From NCBI GenBank assembly GCA_016202605.1, contig JACQOJ010000055.1:1-61349 (forward strand): a DNA stretch of 61,349 bases, in the 5' to 3' direction. The stretch is from Betaproteobacteria bacterium. GTDB taxonomy: Bacteria; Pseudomonadota; Gammaproteobacteria; Burkholderiales; SG8-41. Below are positions 1-7,358 of this stretch, one piece after another (positions within the stretch are counted from its first letter, which is position 1; each line of letters starts with the position of its first letter). Position numbers and translations under genes: made by a program. A model generated the notes under the pieces. That model worked only from the letters and a program-made list of their open reading frames with translations. It had not been told where the DNA came from and searched no databases.

Positions 1-128
1 CCGAGTGCGACGCCGCCGGCGATCCAACGCCCGCGCGCCGCAATGCCGCGGCTTGCGCCCATCACGATCGCGATGATCAGCGCCGCTTCAAGCGTTTCGC
101 GGAAAACGACGATGGCAGACCCGAGCAT
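1..128 (-). CDS. FTR1-family iron permease, N-terminal fragment cut by window edge
   Basis: About 42 residues are visible. They begin with a hydrophobic segment carrying the R-E-T-L-E signature (REXXE), which in FTR1/EfeU-type permeases helps bind iron for transport across the inner membrane. The ATG lies just downstream of a strong AGGAGGTGA ribosome binding site that overlaps the stop codon of the upstream exbD gene, so translation is probably coupled. Position at the end of a hemP-tonB-exbBD operon supports a role in iron uptake. The rest of the gene is outside the window, so intactness cannot be judged. Confidence 0.8.
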   Translation of the reverse strand, partial: MLGSAIVVFRETLEAALIIAIVMGASRGIAARGRWIAGGVAL

Positions 129-130
129 GG

Positions 131-553
131 TCACCTCCTCTCCTTGGGATCGGTCACGAAACCGATGCGCGTGAGACCGTATTTCGCGGCATCGGACATG
201 ACCTGCGCCACGCGCCGGTAGGCCACCTCGCCGTCGGCGCGGAGGTGGATCTCGGGCTGTGGCTGCCGGGCCGCGGCGGCCTGCATGCGCGAACGCCAGT
301 TCGGTCGGTCCACGATTTGGCCGTTCCAGTAGACGACGCCGTCCCGGTCAATCGCGAGCTGCAGGTTGTCGGGCTTGGTGAGGTTCGGTGCGCTCGAGGC
401 TTTCGGCAGATCGATCTTGACCGCGTGCGTGAGCAGCGGCGCGGTGATGATGAAGATCACCAGCAGCACCAGCATCACGTCGATCAGCGGGACCATGTTG
501 ATCTCCGCCATCGGCGAGCTATCGCCGCTTTTGCTGAATCCGCCAAAAGCCAT
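131..553 (-). CDS. exbD: ExbD/TolR-type biopolymer transport protein
   Basis: A 140-residue protein with the normal ExbD layout: a short cytoplasmic N-terminus, one membrane helix at about residues 20-45 containing the conserved Asp of the P-L-I-D-V-M motif (residue 25), then a periplasmic domain. With ExbB it uses the proton motive force to energise TonB. The start lies one base beyond the exbB stop, and the last codons contain the ribosome binding site of the downstream permease gene. TolR is the alternative, but the tonB and hemP neighbours favour ExbD. Confidence 0.92.
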   Translation of the reverse strand: MAFGGFSKSGDSSPMAEINMVPLIDVMLVLLVIFIITAPLLTHAVKIDLPKASSAPNLTKPDNLQLAIDRDGVVYWNGQIVDRPNWRSRMQAAAARQPQPEIHLRADGEVAYRRVAQVMSDAAKYGLTRIGFVTDPKERR

Positions 554-554
554 G

Positions 555-1304
555 TCACGCCGCTCCTTTCGCCTGCGCCAACGTTGCGGTGAGCGGCAGC
601 ACGGCAGCGACGTCGTTCATATGCGAGCCGGTGGTCAGGAACGCAAACAGGTCGTGTGCGAACGAATCGAGCTTGGCGAGTACCATGCGGTTGCTGCGCA
701 CGAAGGCGTTGTAAGCGAGTACCGCCGGGACCGCTACCGCAAGACCAGCGGCTGTCATGATCAGCGCCTCGCCAACCGGGCCGGCGACCTTGTCGAGCGT
801 ACCCTGTCCGCTCATACCGATATTGATGAGCGCGTGGTAGACGCCCCATACGGTGCCGAACAGGCCGACGAACGGCGCAGTGCTGCCCACCGAAGCGAGC
901 ACGGTCAGCCCTGTTTCGAGCCGCGCCGTTTCTTCGTCGATGACCTGGCGCATCGAGCGCGTCAAAAATTCTGTTGCGCTGCCGGCTTCGTTCAATTTGT
1001 TCGCGCTGTGCCGCTGGTGGTGGCGCGCCGCGACGATGGCATGCCAAGCAAGGTGGGAGAACGGTTCTTCCGGACGATGGTGTTCCTCAAGATCGGCGGC
1101 CACCGCCTGCAGCGACGGTGCGTCCCAAAAAGTCTCCAGAAAGCGCGTCGTGCGCCGGCACGCCAACCAGGTCTGAAGCGTCTTGATGATGATCAAATAC
1201 CAGGTCGCCACGGACATCACGAGCAACGTCGCGAAGACGGTCTTGCCCAGGCCGTCGGTCTGCTGCAGGAAATGGGCAAAGCCCACGGTTTGCTGCACAT
1301 CCAT
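555..1304 (-). CDS. exbB: ExbB/TolQ/MotA-family proton channel protein
   Basis: A 249-residue inner-membrane protein of the MotA/TolQ/ExbB family. Membrane helices lie near residues 20-40, 140-165 and 180-205; the later pair contains the Gly/Ala-rich conserved segment beginning L-A-S-V-G-S-T-A-P-F-V-G. It forms the channel with ExbD that powers TonB-dependent outer-membrane transport. The start has an AAGGAGC ribosome binding site made by the last codons of tonB, so the genes are tightly coupled. TolQ is unlikely because no tolA/tolB/pal genes are adjacent. Confidence 0.92.
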   Translation of the reverse strand: MDVQQTVGFAHFLQQTDGLGKTVFATLLVMSVATWYLIIIKTLQTWLACRRTTRFLETFWDAPSLQAVAADLEEHHRPEEPFSHLAWHAIVAARHHQRHSANKLNEAGSATEFLTRSMRQVIDEETARLETGLTVLASVGSTAPFVGLFGTVWGVYHALINIGMSGQGTLDKVAGPVGEALIMTAAGLAVAVPAVLAYNAFVRSNRMVLAKLDSFAHDLFAFLTTGSHMNDVAAVLPLTATLAQAKGAA

Positions 1305-1307
1305 TGT

Positions 1308-1940
1308 TTAGCTCCTTAAACTGAAAGAAATCGGTACCAGCACCCACGCACCGATGGGTTGTTCGCCGCGCCGCGCGGGCATGAATTTCCACTGCCTCAC
1401 TGTTTCCAGCGCCACGTTGTCGAGACGGCTGAAGCCGCTCGATGTCCGCAACTCGACTTGGGTTGGCAGTCCCTGCTGGTTGACGAAAACCCGCAACACG
1501 ACCCTGCCTTCCTCGCCCATGCGGCGCGATAACGCGGGATAGTGAGGCGCGGGGTTCTGCAGGTAATCGGCGTTGAAGCTCGGCGGGATCACCGGCGCGG
1601 GCGCCGCCGCAACAGGTGCAGGCGGCGGGGTGACCTTCGCCTCGGATGTGGGCGGCGCCTCGAAGCGCGCCGGCACCGGAGTCGGCTCCGTGATCGCCAA
1701 GATCGGCTGCGGTGGAAGCGGCTCGATCTTGCGGATCGGTTGCTTCACGACCGGCTTGGGCCTAGGCGCCTCCTGCGGCGGCGTGATGAGGCTCACCATC
1801 ACGGTACGGAGTTGGCTCATCGCCTCGCGCGCCGGCTGATATTGCGCCAGCCCTATCACGGCTCCAACGTGCAAGGCGAGCACGGCCGACAGCGCTGCGG
1901 CGGAATCGATGGTGCGGGAATTGTTGAAGAGCCGGGCCAT
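1308..1940 (-). CDS. tonB: Energy transducer TonB
   Basis: A 210-residue TonB protein. It has an N-terminal membrane anchor at about residues 11-32, a Pro-rich spacer (about 54-115, with repeated Pro/Lys/Glu), and a C-terminal TonB domain (about 120-210) with the Y-P-x-L-S-R-R-M-G-E-E-G-x-V and V-x-V-N-x-x-G features. It spans the periplasm and transmits ExbBD energy to outer-membrane iron/haem receptors. It is the second gene after hemP and ends in the ribosome binding site of exbB. No TonB-dependent receptor gene is present intact in the window. Confidence 0.93.
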   Translation of the reverse strand: MARLFNNSRTIDSAAALSAVLALHVGAVIGLAQYQPAREAMSQLRTVMVSLITPPQEAPRPKPVVKQPIRKIEPLPPQPILAITEPTPVPARFEAPPTSEAKVTPPPAPVAAAPAPVIPPSFNADYLQNPAPHYPALSRRMGEEGRVVLRVFVNQQGLPTQVELRTSSGFSRLDNVALETVRQWKFMPARRGEQPIGAWVLVPISFSLRS

Positions 1941-2019
1941 GCCATGTCTCCACTCTGGGCGGTAGGCTTGGCTGGCTTGGGCTTGATCGCCCTGGCTGGC
2001 TACGCGTCAGGACGCCTCG

Positions 2020-2241
2020 CTATGCAGTGAGTATCAGCTTTCCTTTATTAGTGATGCGCAAGCAGTAATCCTTGCCTTGGTGAACGATCACCAGTTCCCG
2101 CACCCCTGCAAACAGGTCCTCGCTCGTGATCCGCCGTAGTTTAACTACCGACCTACCCGGCATTTCGGGAGCCGTCTGCGCGGCAGTTAAAGTGGTCACT
2201 CTCCGTTTGGTATCGTTCATCCCAAATTTTCCATTTAACAT
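2020..2241 (-). CDS. hemP: Hemin uptake protein HemP/HmuP
   Basis: A 73-residue protein whose last 45 residues match the small HemP family: a K-L-R-R-I-T-S-x-x-L-F motif, then R-E-L-V-I-V-H and the terminal G-K-L-I-L-T. Members are linked to haem uptake genes and in some species act in activating the haem receptor operon. Two starts are possible: the ATG at 2241 or an internal ATG at 2220 (M-N-D-T-K); neither has a strong ribosome binding site. It is the first gene behind the Fur-box promoter, and tonB-exbBD follow after a 79-bp gap. Confidence 0.85.
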   Translation of the reverse strand: MLNGKFGMNDTKRRVTTLTAAQTAPEMPGRSVVKLRRITSEDLFAGVRELVIVHQGKDYCLRITNKGKLILTA

Positions 2242-2288
2242 CCCACAAAACTGGGCTTCCCTCTGTTTTTCAAATTAGGACTTTATAA

Positions 2289-2316
2289 ATGATAACGATT
2301 CTTATTTAATTGTCAA
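2289..2316 (-). promoter_or_regulatory. Probable sigma-70 promoter of the hemP-tonB-exbBD-ftr1 operon
   Basis: On the minus strand a perfect TTGACA (2316-2311) is followed after 16 bases by TATCAT (2294-2289). It lies about 50 bases upstream of the hemP start in a conspicuously AT-rich stretch and is overlapped by both Fur-box-like sites. This fits iron-repressed transcription of the operon. Confidence 0.65.
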
Positions 2317-2331
2317 TGAGAATCGTTCTCT
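2290..2331. promoter_or_regulatory. Tandem Fur-box-like operators
   Basis: Two 7-1-7 inverted-repeat sites resemble the Fur consensus TGATAATnATTATCA. One is TGATAACGATTCTTA at 2290-2304 (11 of 14 positions match) and the other TGAGAATCGTTCTCT at 2317-2331 (about 10 of 14). They cover the -10 and -35 of the leftward hemP promoter. A TATAAT at 2331-2336 abuts the second site and could be the -10 of a rightward promoter, so the operators may control both directions. Confidence 0.7.
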
Positions 2332-2364
2332 ATAATGTCATTCGTAATCAAATCAGACTAAGAT

Positions 2365-2410
2365 AAGGAGTTTTTTATGATGATCATCAATGGTTTATGG
2401 AATAAATATG
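2365..2410 (+). pseudogene. 5' end of a lost gene: ribosome binding site and first codons
   Basis: A clear AAGGAG (2365-2370) followed by six T and an ATG at 2377 lies 34 bases beyond the second Fur box, the arrangement expected for a rightward Fur-controlled gene. After roughly ten codons the sequence becomes IS110-type transposase in a different reading frame, so only the beginning of the original gene survives. In haem operons a TonB-dependent receptor often sits here, but too few codons remain to identify it. Confidence 0.4.
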
Positions 2411-3183
2411 GATGCCGCCGATGCCGCGGCCCTGTTGGAAGCGGCGCGTAGCGGTGGCATCAAGCCGGTGGCGGTGAAATCGATCGAGCAGCAGGCCTTG
2501 CAATCGCTGCATCGCACACGCGAGGCCTGGAAGAGCACGCGCACCCGGCGCATCAACACGCTGCGCGAATTCGGTCTTGTCGTGCCGCAGGGGGCGGTAA
2601 CCGGACTTGCGCAGATTGCACGCTATCTGGCCGATGAGCAGTCGGCGCTGCCGCAGATGCTGCGCGGCTCAATGCGTTTGCTGCTCGATGAGATCCGGCT
2701 CATGGAAGCGAGAATCGGGCAATTGGAGCAGCAGCTCTCCGAGGTGGCCCGACACAGCCCCGCCTGCCAGGTGCTGCTCTCCGTGCCGGGAATCGGATTG
2801 ATCACGAGCACCGCGATGGTGGCGGCAGTCGGCGACCCCAAGAGTTTTGATTCGGGGCGGCGCTATGCAAGTTTTTGAGGACTGACACCGCGGGAGTATT
2901 CCTCGGGCGCATCTCCAAGCGTGGGGATCGCTACATCCGCACGCTGCTCACGCACGGGGCGCGCTCCATTCTGCATGCGGCCACCGTCGCAAGACGCACC
3001 GGGCGCGATATCGATCGGCTGAGGACCTGGGCGCTTGAAGTGCAGAGCCGCACCAACCACAACAAGGCTGCCTGCGCGCTCGCCAACAAGCTCGCGCGCA
3101 TCGCATGGGCGGTGTGGGTGAAGCATGAGAAGTATCGTTCCACCATCGCAACAGTAATGCCCGCTGCAGTGCCGGCGGTGTAA
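2390..3183 (+). pseudogene. IS110/IS1111-family transposase, truncated and frameshifted
   Basis: The reading frame begins near the D-A-A-D-A-A-A-L-L-E-A motif, which in IS110 transposases is the last acidic segment of the DEDD catalytic domain, so roughly the first 100 residues are missing. A C-terminal Transposase_20 domain follows (V-P-G-I-G-L-I-T-S, then G-R-I-S-K-R-G-D-R-Y-I-R and H-G-A-R-S). Between these, a TGA at 2876-2878 replaces the residue between S-F and G-L-T-P, and after R-E-Y-S-S-G a few residues are lost with a frame change into the downstream frame that ends at 3183. It cannot make an active transposase. Confidence 0.85.
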
Positions 3184-3559
3184 TACCGAGCACCGAACCC
3201 TTCCACGGTTTGCGAAGAGAGACGACACCCATCATGGCAACAACGGTCGGACCTGCACGGGTGAAAGCCGATAACCCTGCTGATCGATGCTTGATCGCTC
3301 AGAGCGTGTGGCTACCCGTGCGCAGATTCCATGTCGGCACGAGCACACAGATGCTCACATCAGATGCCGGATATACGACTGCAACCGATTCCCGCGTTGA
3401 CCTGCTGTCTATGCCGTTTCTCTCGTGTCGCGGGGGGAGTCCATATACGATTAGCCCACCCGCCTTCACCCACTCGCCTCCGATTTTGCTATTTTCACCC
3501 CGATTTGCCCGCGTATGTGCTTGATGTAATTGGGGTGCGGTTTTCGTTTCGCCTGTAGT
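3184..3559. other. Non-coding mobile-element flank
   Basis: No convincing gene is seen here. The first part probably holds the residual right end of the IS110-type element. The open frames in this stretch lack recognisable motifs. The part from about 3490 leads without a start codon into the recombinase remnant. Confidence 0.5.
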
Positions 3560-3709
3560 GCAGACAAGGAATACCTGCGGCTGCTGGTGGATGAGATTCG
3601 CGTCGAGAAGAAAAGCGTCATGCTGCGCGGCAGTCACGCGGCGCTCGCGCACGCAGTGGCAGAGACGAATCCGGGCACCCTCGGCGGAGTGCCCAGATTT
3701 GCTCCTAAT
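3560..3709 (+). pseudogene. C-terminal remnant of a large serine recombinase
   Basis: About 50 codons (from D-K-E-Y-L-R-L-L-V-D-E-I-R-V to G-V-P-R-F-A-P) resemble the extreme C-terminus of large serine recombinases/resolvases with zinc-beta-ribbon domains. The catalytic domain and start are absent. The frame continues without a stop into the adjacent tRNA-like segment, giving the P-D-Q-G-S-N-L-G-P translation typical of read-through into a tRNA 3' half. It is a relic of an integrated element. Confidence 0.55.
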
Positions 3710-3749
3710 TGGCTCCCCGACCAGGGCTCGAACCTGGGACCTGCGGATT
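3710..3749 (-). other. 3' half of a tRNA gene (tRNA-Lys-like), probable attachment-site scar
   Basis: Read on the minus strand this 40-bp stretch gives the 3' side of an anticodon stem (AATCCGC), a five-base variable loop, a T-arm with CCAGG/TTCGAGC/CCTGG pairing, an acceptor strand TCGGGGA, a discriminator base and CCA. Homology stops before the anticodon; there is no matching 5' acceptor strand (TCCCCGA on the minus strand) within 100 bases. A tRNA 3' half next to a recombinase tail is typical of an att site left by an integrative element. The AATCCGC ending suggests tRNA-Lys, but identity is inferred. Confidence 0.55.
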
Positions 3750-3870
3750 GCTTGCCACGCTTCATTTCCGATCTCGCCCTATCTGATTCGAAAGTTTATT
3801 TGTGCCTGCCCTGGCACAAAATTGGCACAGTCTCCGCGAAGGCCAAGCTGTGAAGACAGCCGCGAGTCGT

Positions 3871-5028
3871 TCAACTGCGTTTCCCATTTCGATACGACTC
3901 GAACGCATTGCTGTCACGCGTGAGAAGCCTCATCAGCTTCGGATGAACGAAGAGCTTTTCCTTGCCAAATGCCTGCTCGCTCAGCACGTCGATTGAAACC
4001 AGGGCCTTGAGGTAGCGCGACGCGGCCTGGCGCTCGCCGATTCTGGCCTGCACGAGATTCGCGATCCGGCAGTACGGCTGCTCGAAGATCACATCCACCA
4101 GTTCGCGGCTGTAGATCTTCGGGAGCTTCGCTCGCACATACTCGGTGGTATCGCCTGCCAGTTTGCGAACGGCATCGATCTTTGCTGTTGTCCACGCCGC
4201 GGTGTCTTCGACCGCGCGCAGCATGTAGAGCAGCCACGGTTCCCAGGCGCGTTCACGCGTAACCGCAAGCAGCAGCCGGTAGTAGTCCGCCTTGTGCGCG
4301 ATGACGTAGCGACTGAGGTAGAGGATCGGCAGCGGCAGCAGGTCTTGCTCGACAAGGAAGAGGCTGTTCAGGATGCGCCCGGTTCGCCCGTTGCCATCGG
4401 TGAACGGATGAATCGCTTCGAACTGATAGTGCGCCGCGGCCATCCGGACAAGGGGATCGATCGTTTCTTCCTCGTGCAGGAAGCGCTCCCAGTTCGCGAG
4501 CAAATCGCGAATGAGGGTTTCGCCCTCTGGAGGTGTGTAGACCACCGTGCCGGTGGCGTCATTGGCGAGCGCGGTGCCCGGCACCTTGCGCACGCTCATC
4601 TCCACGCCTTTGATCTGGGTGCAGATCGACTCCGCCGTGCGCGTCGTCAACGGCCGGTTCTTCAGCGCCCTGACGCCTTCGAGCAGTGCGCGGCGATACC
4701 GTAGCGCCTCCTTGGTCGCGGGGTCGGCGCCTGCGTCGCCTTGCAGGTGACGGAACAGTTTGTCCGCGGTCGTAACGATGTTCTCGATCTCCGAACTCGC
4801 CCGAGCCTCAAGCAGCGGGAGGGTGTTGATCAGCATCGCGGGATTCGGGCTCAACTCCGCCGCCTTCTTCAGTTCGGCGAGCGTCGATCGCGCCGCAACG
4901 CATTGCTTCAAAACGGCTTTCGTCTCAAGCTCGGTGGAGGGGGGAAGGCGGGGCAGGTCGTTGTGAGGTCTGTCCGGCTGCCAATCCCGAGCTTCGCTCA
5001 TGTCGCCAGAAGTGGATTTTTGCACCAT
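3871..5028 (-). CDS. Fic-family protein adenylyltransferase with autoinhibitory helix
   Basis: A 385-residue Fic protein. The catalytic loop [12 protein letters not shown] (from His207) is intact, so AMP transfer from ATP to a target hydroxyl is expected. Near residues 78-83 an S-S-E-I-E-N segment fits the inhibitory [S/T]xxxE[G/N] motif, placed N-terminal to the Fic domain (class II). The last 100 residues look like a winged-helix region (from the R-E-L-V-D-V-I-F segment). The start may instead be the ATG at 5001 (M-S-E-A-R-D); neither has a good ribosome binding site. A TGTCGC operator array covers the upstream region, suggesting autoregulation. Targets are unknown. Confidence 0.9.
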   Translation of the reverse strand: MVQKSTSGDMSEARDWQPDRPHNDLPRLPPSTELETKAVLKQCVAARSTLAELKKAAELSPNPAMLINTLPLLEARASSEIENIVTTADKLFRHLQGDAGADPATKEALRYRRALLEGVRALKNRPLTTRTAESICTQIKGVEMSVRKVPGTALANDATGTVVYTPPEGETLIRDLLANWERFLHEEETIDPLVRMAAAHYQFEAIHPFTDGNGRTGRILNSLFLVEQDLLPLPILYLSRYVIAHKADYYRLLLAVTRERAWEPWLLYMLRAVEDTAAWTTAKIDAVRKLAGDTTEYVRAKLPKIYSRELVDVIFEQPYCRIANLVQARIGERQAASRYLKALVSIDVLSEQAFGKEKLFVHPKLMRLLTRDSNAFESYRNGKRS

Positions 5029-5097
5029 GTTCGCAGCTTATGTCGCTGGCGGCGACACGTCAAGAGAACGTGTCGCCAAATATTCATTTCCGCGACA
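5001..5097. promoter_or_regulatory. Array of TGTCGC/GCGACA half-sites between divergent genes
   Basis: Forward half-sites TGTCGC lie at 5001, 5041 and 5071; reverse half-sites GCGACA lie at 5052 and 5092. They build a 17-bp palindrome TGTCGCTGGCGGCGACA (5041-5057) and a perfect 10-bp inverted repeat GGCGACACGT / ACGTGTCGCC with a 7-base spacer (5051-5077). Forward sites are 40 and 30 bases apart and reverse sites 40 apart, close to whole helical turns. The array covers the fic start region and runs to the start of the divergent gene, as expected of a cooperative repressor operator. Confidence 0.6.
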
Positions 5098-5798
5098 TGA
5101 TAAGGATACCGGGCCTGACGCACGACCTGTACCGGACGCCTCTCGGCGTTACGGACGAATCGGGCGTGCGCGTCGACTCCGCCGGGGAGGGGTACACGCT
5201 CAAGGAGGAGCAGGTGGCAATGAGCCTGCAGCCGTTGAGGCTGGACGCGCTGGCTATCGGATTCTTCAACGCGTATCAGGACGACCCGCAGCGCCTCCGG
5301 ACGTTCCGCGCCAGCATGCACGAAGTGGCGAGCAACGCCCGAATGCTCCTGCAGAATTACGAGCGAGAGCAGGTTCAGGAGGTGATGCGGCATGCGGCAT
5401 CTACCTTGCGCACTTGGGCGGGCCGAAACGCGAAACCGCAGCCACTGAAGGCGCACGTTCAGGACAGCCTCATGGAGCAGATCGCCCGTGCCTACGCAAG
5501 CACGGTGCGCGCATCGGTGCGCCGCGAGGGCGATTGGCATAACTTGAACTACCCCCACCATCTTGGCTACGGCGCGCGCAGGATGGCGGCGCTTTCGCTC
5601 GGGCGAGTCGTCGAAGGATTTTCCGAACTGTGCAAGAGGCACACGTACACAGCTTCGCGGTTGCGTCGGTGGTTGCGCAACAAGTATAAAGTCAGGCGGC
5701 GCAGGGGTGGGACCTATCCACTCTCACACCTCTACGGGTACTTCGGTCTCGTGCGCCTGACTGCGCTTGGGCACGACGTGCCGTGGGTGAAGGCGTGA
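5097..5798 (+). CDS. Unknown protein divergent from fic
   Basis: I do not recognise this 233-residue protein. It is predicted soluble, Arg-rich in its last third (a basic run near [16 protein letters not shown]) and rich in Ala/Arg/Leu helices in the middle. The frame is open further upstream to 5040, but that part lies inside the operator repeats, so the ATG at 5097 or the ATG at 5220 (preceded by an AAGGAGG-like site) is more likely. Codon choice (GC-rich third positions) supports real coding. Divergence from fic across a shared operator suggests co-regulation; a partner or target of the Fic protein is possible but unproven. Confidence 0.6.
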   Translation: MIRIPGLTHDLYRTPLGVTDESGVRVDSAGEGYTLKEEQVAMSLQPLRLDALAIGFFNAYQDDPQRLRTFRASMHEVASNARMLLQNYEREQVQEVMRHAASTLRTWAGRNAKPQPLKAHVQDSLMEQIARAYASTVRASVRREGDWHNLNYPHHLGYGARRMAALSLGRVVEGFSELCKRHTYTASRLRRWLRNKYKVRRRRGGTYPLSHLYGYFGLVRLTALGHDVPWVKA

Positions 5799-5904
5799 AG
5801 TGTTGTCCGAGAGCCGGATGCGAGAGATCTATCTGATTCGCATCATGCTGCCCGCTTTTCCTTTGCGTCCTTCGCGTTGATGCCTTGGTCTTTGCAGCAG
5901 TCGG

Positions 5905-7260
5905 CTACTTGCGCGTCGCGTTCGCCGGAACGTAATCATCCGCCGCCCCGGGCGGGATCGGCGGGTGCTGCTTCAGGCTCTGCTGGAACTCGTGGATCAT
6001 GCGGCGGATCGGGGTGCGCGCCCAGCTTGCCGCGGTGTTGACGTCGGTCTCTTCCTTCGGGTCCTGGATGAGATTGAAGAGGAGCGGCGACTCCAGGTGG
6101 TTCGGCCCCGCGTTCGGCTCCGGCTCCCAAATGAGGTGCATTTTCCAGTCGCGCCACTTCACCGCCCGCATTTCGGACTTGATGTAGTAGACGAAGCCTT
6201 CGCGGTTCGACGTTTCGCTCTTGCCCGTGAAGAAGTCGAGCTGATCGACGCCGTCGATCGGGCGGTCAGCCGGAACCTTGGCCCCCGCGACGCCGGCGAG
6301 CGTCGTAAAAAGATCGGTGATGTGCACGATTTCGTTCGATACGCGGTCCGCAGGCACTTTCCCCGGCCAGCGGATCATGCAGGGGGCTCGCAGCCCTCCT
6401 TCCATCGCGGTGTGATAGGTGCCGACCCACGGGCCCGCCGTGCCGCGCCACGGGCGGCGGAACTCCGGCCCGTTGTCGCTCGCGAAGATGACGAGCGTGT
6501 CGTTCGCGATCTTCAGGGCTTCGATCTCATCCACGATCTGGCCGACGCGGTGATCCGTCTCCGCCATGGAATCGGCGAAATCGCCGTTGCCGGTTCTGCC
6601 GGCGAAATCCGGATGCGGCAAAGTAGGGTAGTGCAGTTGCGTGACCGGCACGTAGGCGAAGAAGGGGCGCTTCGCCTTCGTCTGCCGGCGCATGAAATCG
6701 ACGGTGCGCCGCGTAAGCTCGCCGTCTATCCTGCGCCGCATTTCGAGGTCATAGACCGCGACGTTGCGCGCGGGCTTGCCCTTCACGCCCTCCATGACGT
6801 GCGGCAGCGGAACGATCTCGGGGTCGTAGCCGGGCGCAGTGGTGAACATGCTCTCGTTGGTGGTGCGCGGGATGCCGTACCACTCGTCGAAGCCGCGATC
6901 GATCGGCAGGCGCCCTTTGCGGTCGCCGAGATGCCACTTGCCGTAGATCGTGGTGGCATAACCCTGACCCGAGATCAACTGCGCGAGTGTCACTTCCCAC
7001 GGGTGAATGCCCTGCGGCAACCCGGCCGGCACCGACTGGAGCGCGCCGGTGCGGATCGGGTGCCGTCCTGTCATCAGCGCCGAGCGCGTGGGCACGCAGT
7101 CGCTCTCGACGTTGAAGTTGAGCAGCCGCAGGCCTTCCGAGGCGAGCTGGTCGATGCGCGGCGTCGGCGCGCCGCGCAGGATGCCGCCGCCGTAGCAGCC
7201 GAGCTCGCCCCAGCCCAGGTTGTCGGCGAGGATCAGTACGATATTTGGACGGCGCGCCAT
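5905..7260 (-). CDS. Type I sulfatase (arylsulfatase family)
   Basis: A 451-residue alkaline-phosphatase-superfamily sulfatase. The N-terminal metal site P-N-I-V-L-I-L-A-D-N is followed by the C-V-P-T-R signature with Cys55, the residue converted to formylglycine in active enzymes, and a T-G-R-H-P-I-R-T-G stretch. F-A-S-D-N-G-P-E near residue 260 supplies further metal ligands. It hydrolyses sulfate esters; the substrate cannot be read from the sequence. No signal peptide is evident, suggesting a cytoplasmic enzyme. It is divergent from the Bug receptor gene across a 98-bp gap. No formylglycine-generating enzyme gene is in the window. Confidence 0.9.
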   Translation of the reverse strand: MARRPNIVLILADNLGWGELGCYGGGILRGAPTPRIDQLASEGLRLLNFNVESDCVPTRSALMTGRHPIRTGALQSVPAGLPQGIHPWEVTLAQLISGQGYATTIYGKWHLGDRKGRLPIDRGFDEWYGIPRTTNESMFTTAPGYDPEIVPLPHVMEGVKGKPARNVAVYDLEMRRRIDGELTRRTVDFMRRQTKAKRPFFAYVPVTQLHYPTLPHPDFAGRTGNGDFADSMAETDHRVGQIVDEIEALKIANDTLVIFASDNGPEFRRPWRGTAGPWVGTYHTAMEGGLRAPCMIRWPGKVPADRVSNEIVHITDLFTTLAGVAGAKVPADRPIDGVDQLDFFTGKSETSNREGFVYYIKSEMRAVKWRDWKMHLIWEPEPNAGPNHLESPLLFNLIQDPKEETDVNTAASWARTPIRRMIHEFQQSLKQHPPIPPGAADDYVPANATRK

Positions 7261-7358
7261 GTTCGGTTCAGCCTTGGGTTATCATTCGTGAGCGGGATAC
7301 GACGACTGTAGTATAACAATCACGGTTGTGCCTGGACGCGTGTGGGAGGAGGAATCGA

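Noticed and set aside
3710-3749. Complete tRNA gene
   Set aside because: Only the 3' half can be folded; no 5' acceptor strand, D-arm or anticodon is present within range.
4998-5642. Minus-strand frame (214 codons) opposite the unknown gene next to fic
   Set aside because: The plus-strand frame has better codon use, and the minus frame would run into the fic upstream region against the expected divergent promoter. Neither is proven, but only the plus frame is listed.
7261-7358. Divergent promoter between sulfatase and Bug gene
   Set aside because: A TATAAC (7312-7317) is present but no -35 at proper spacing; I could not support a promoter call strongly enough for the feature list.
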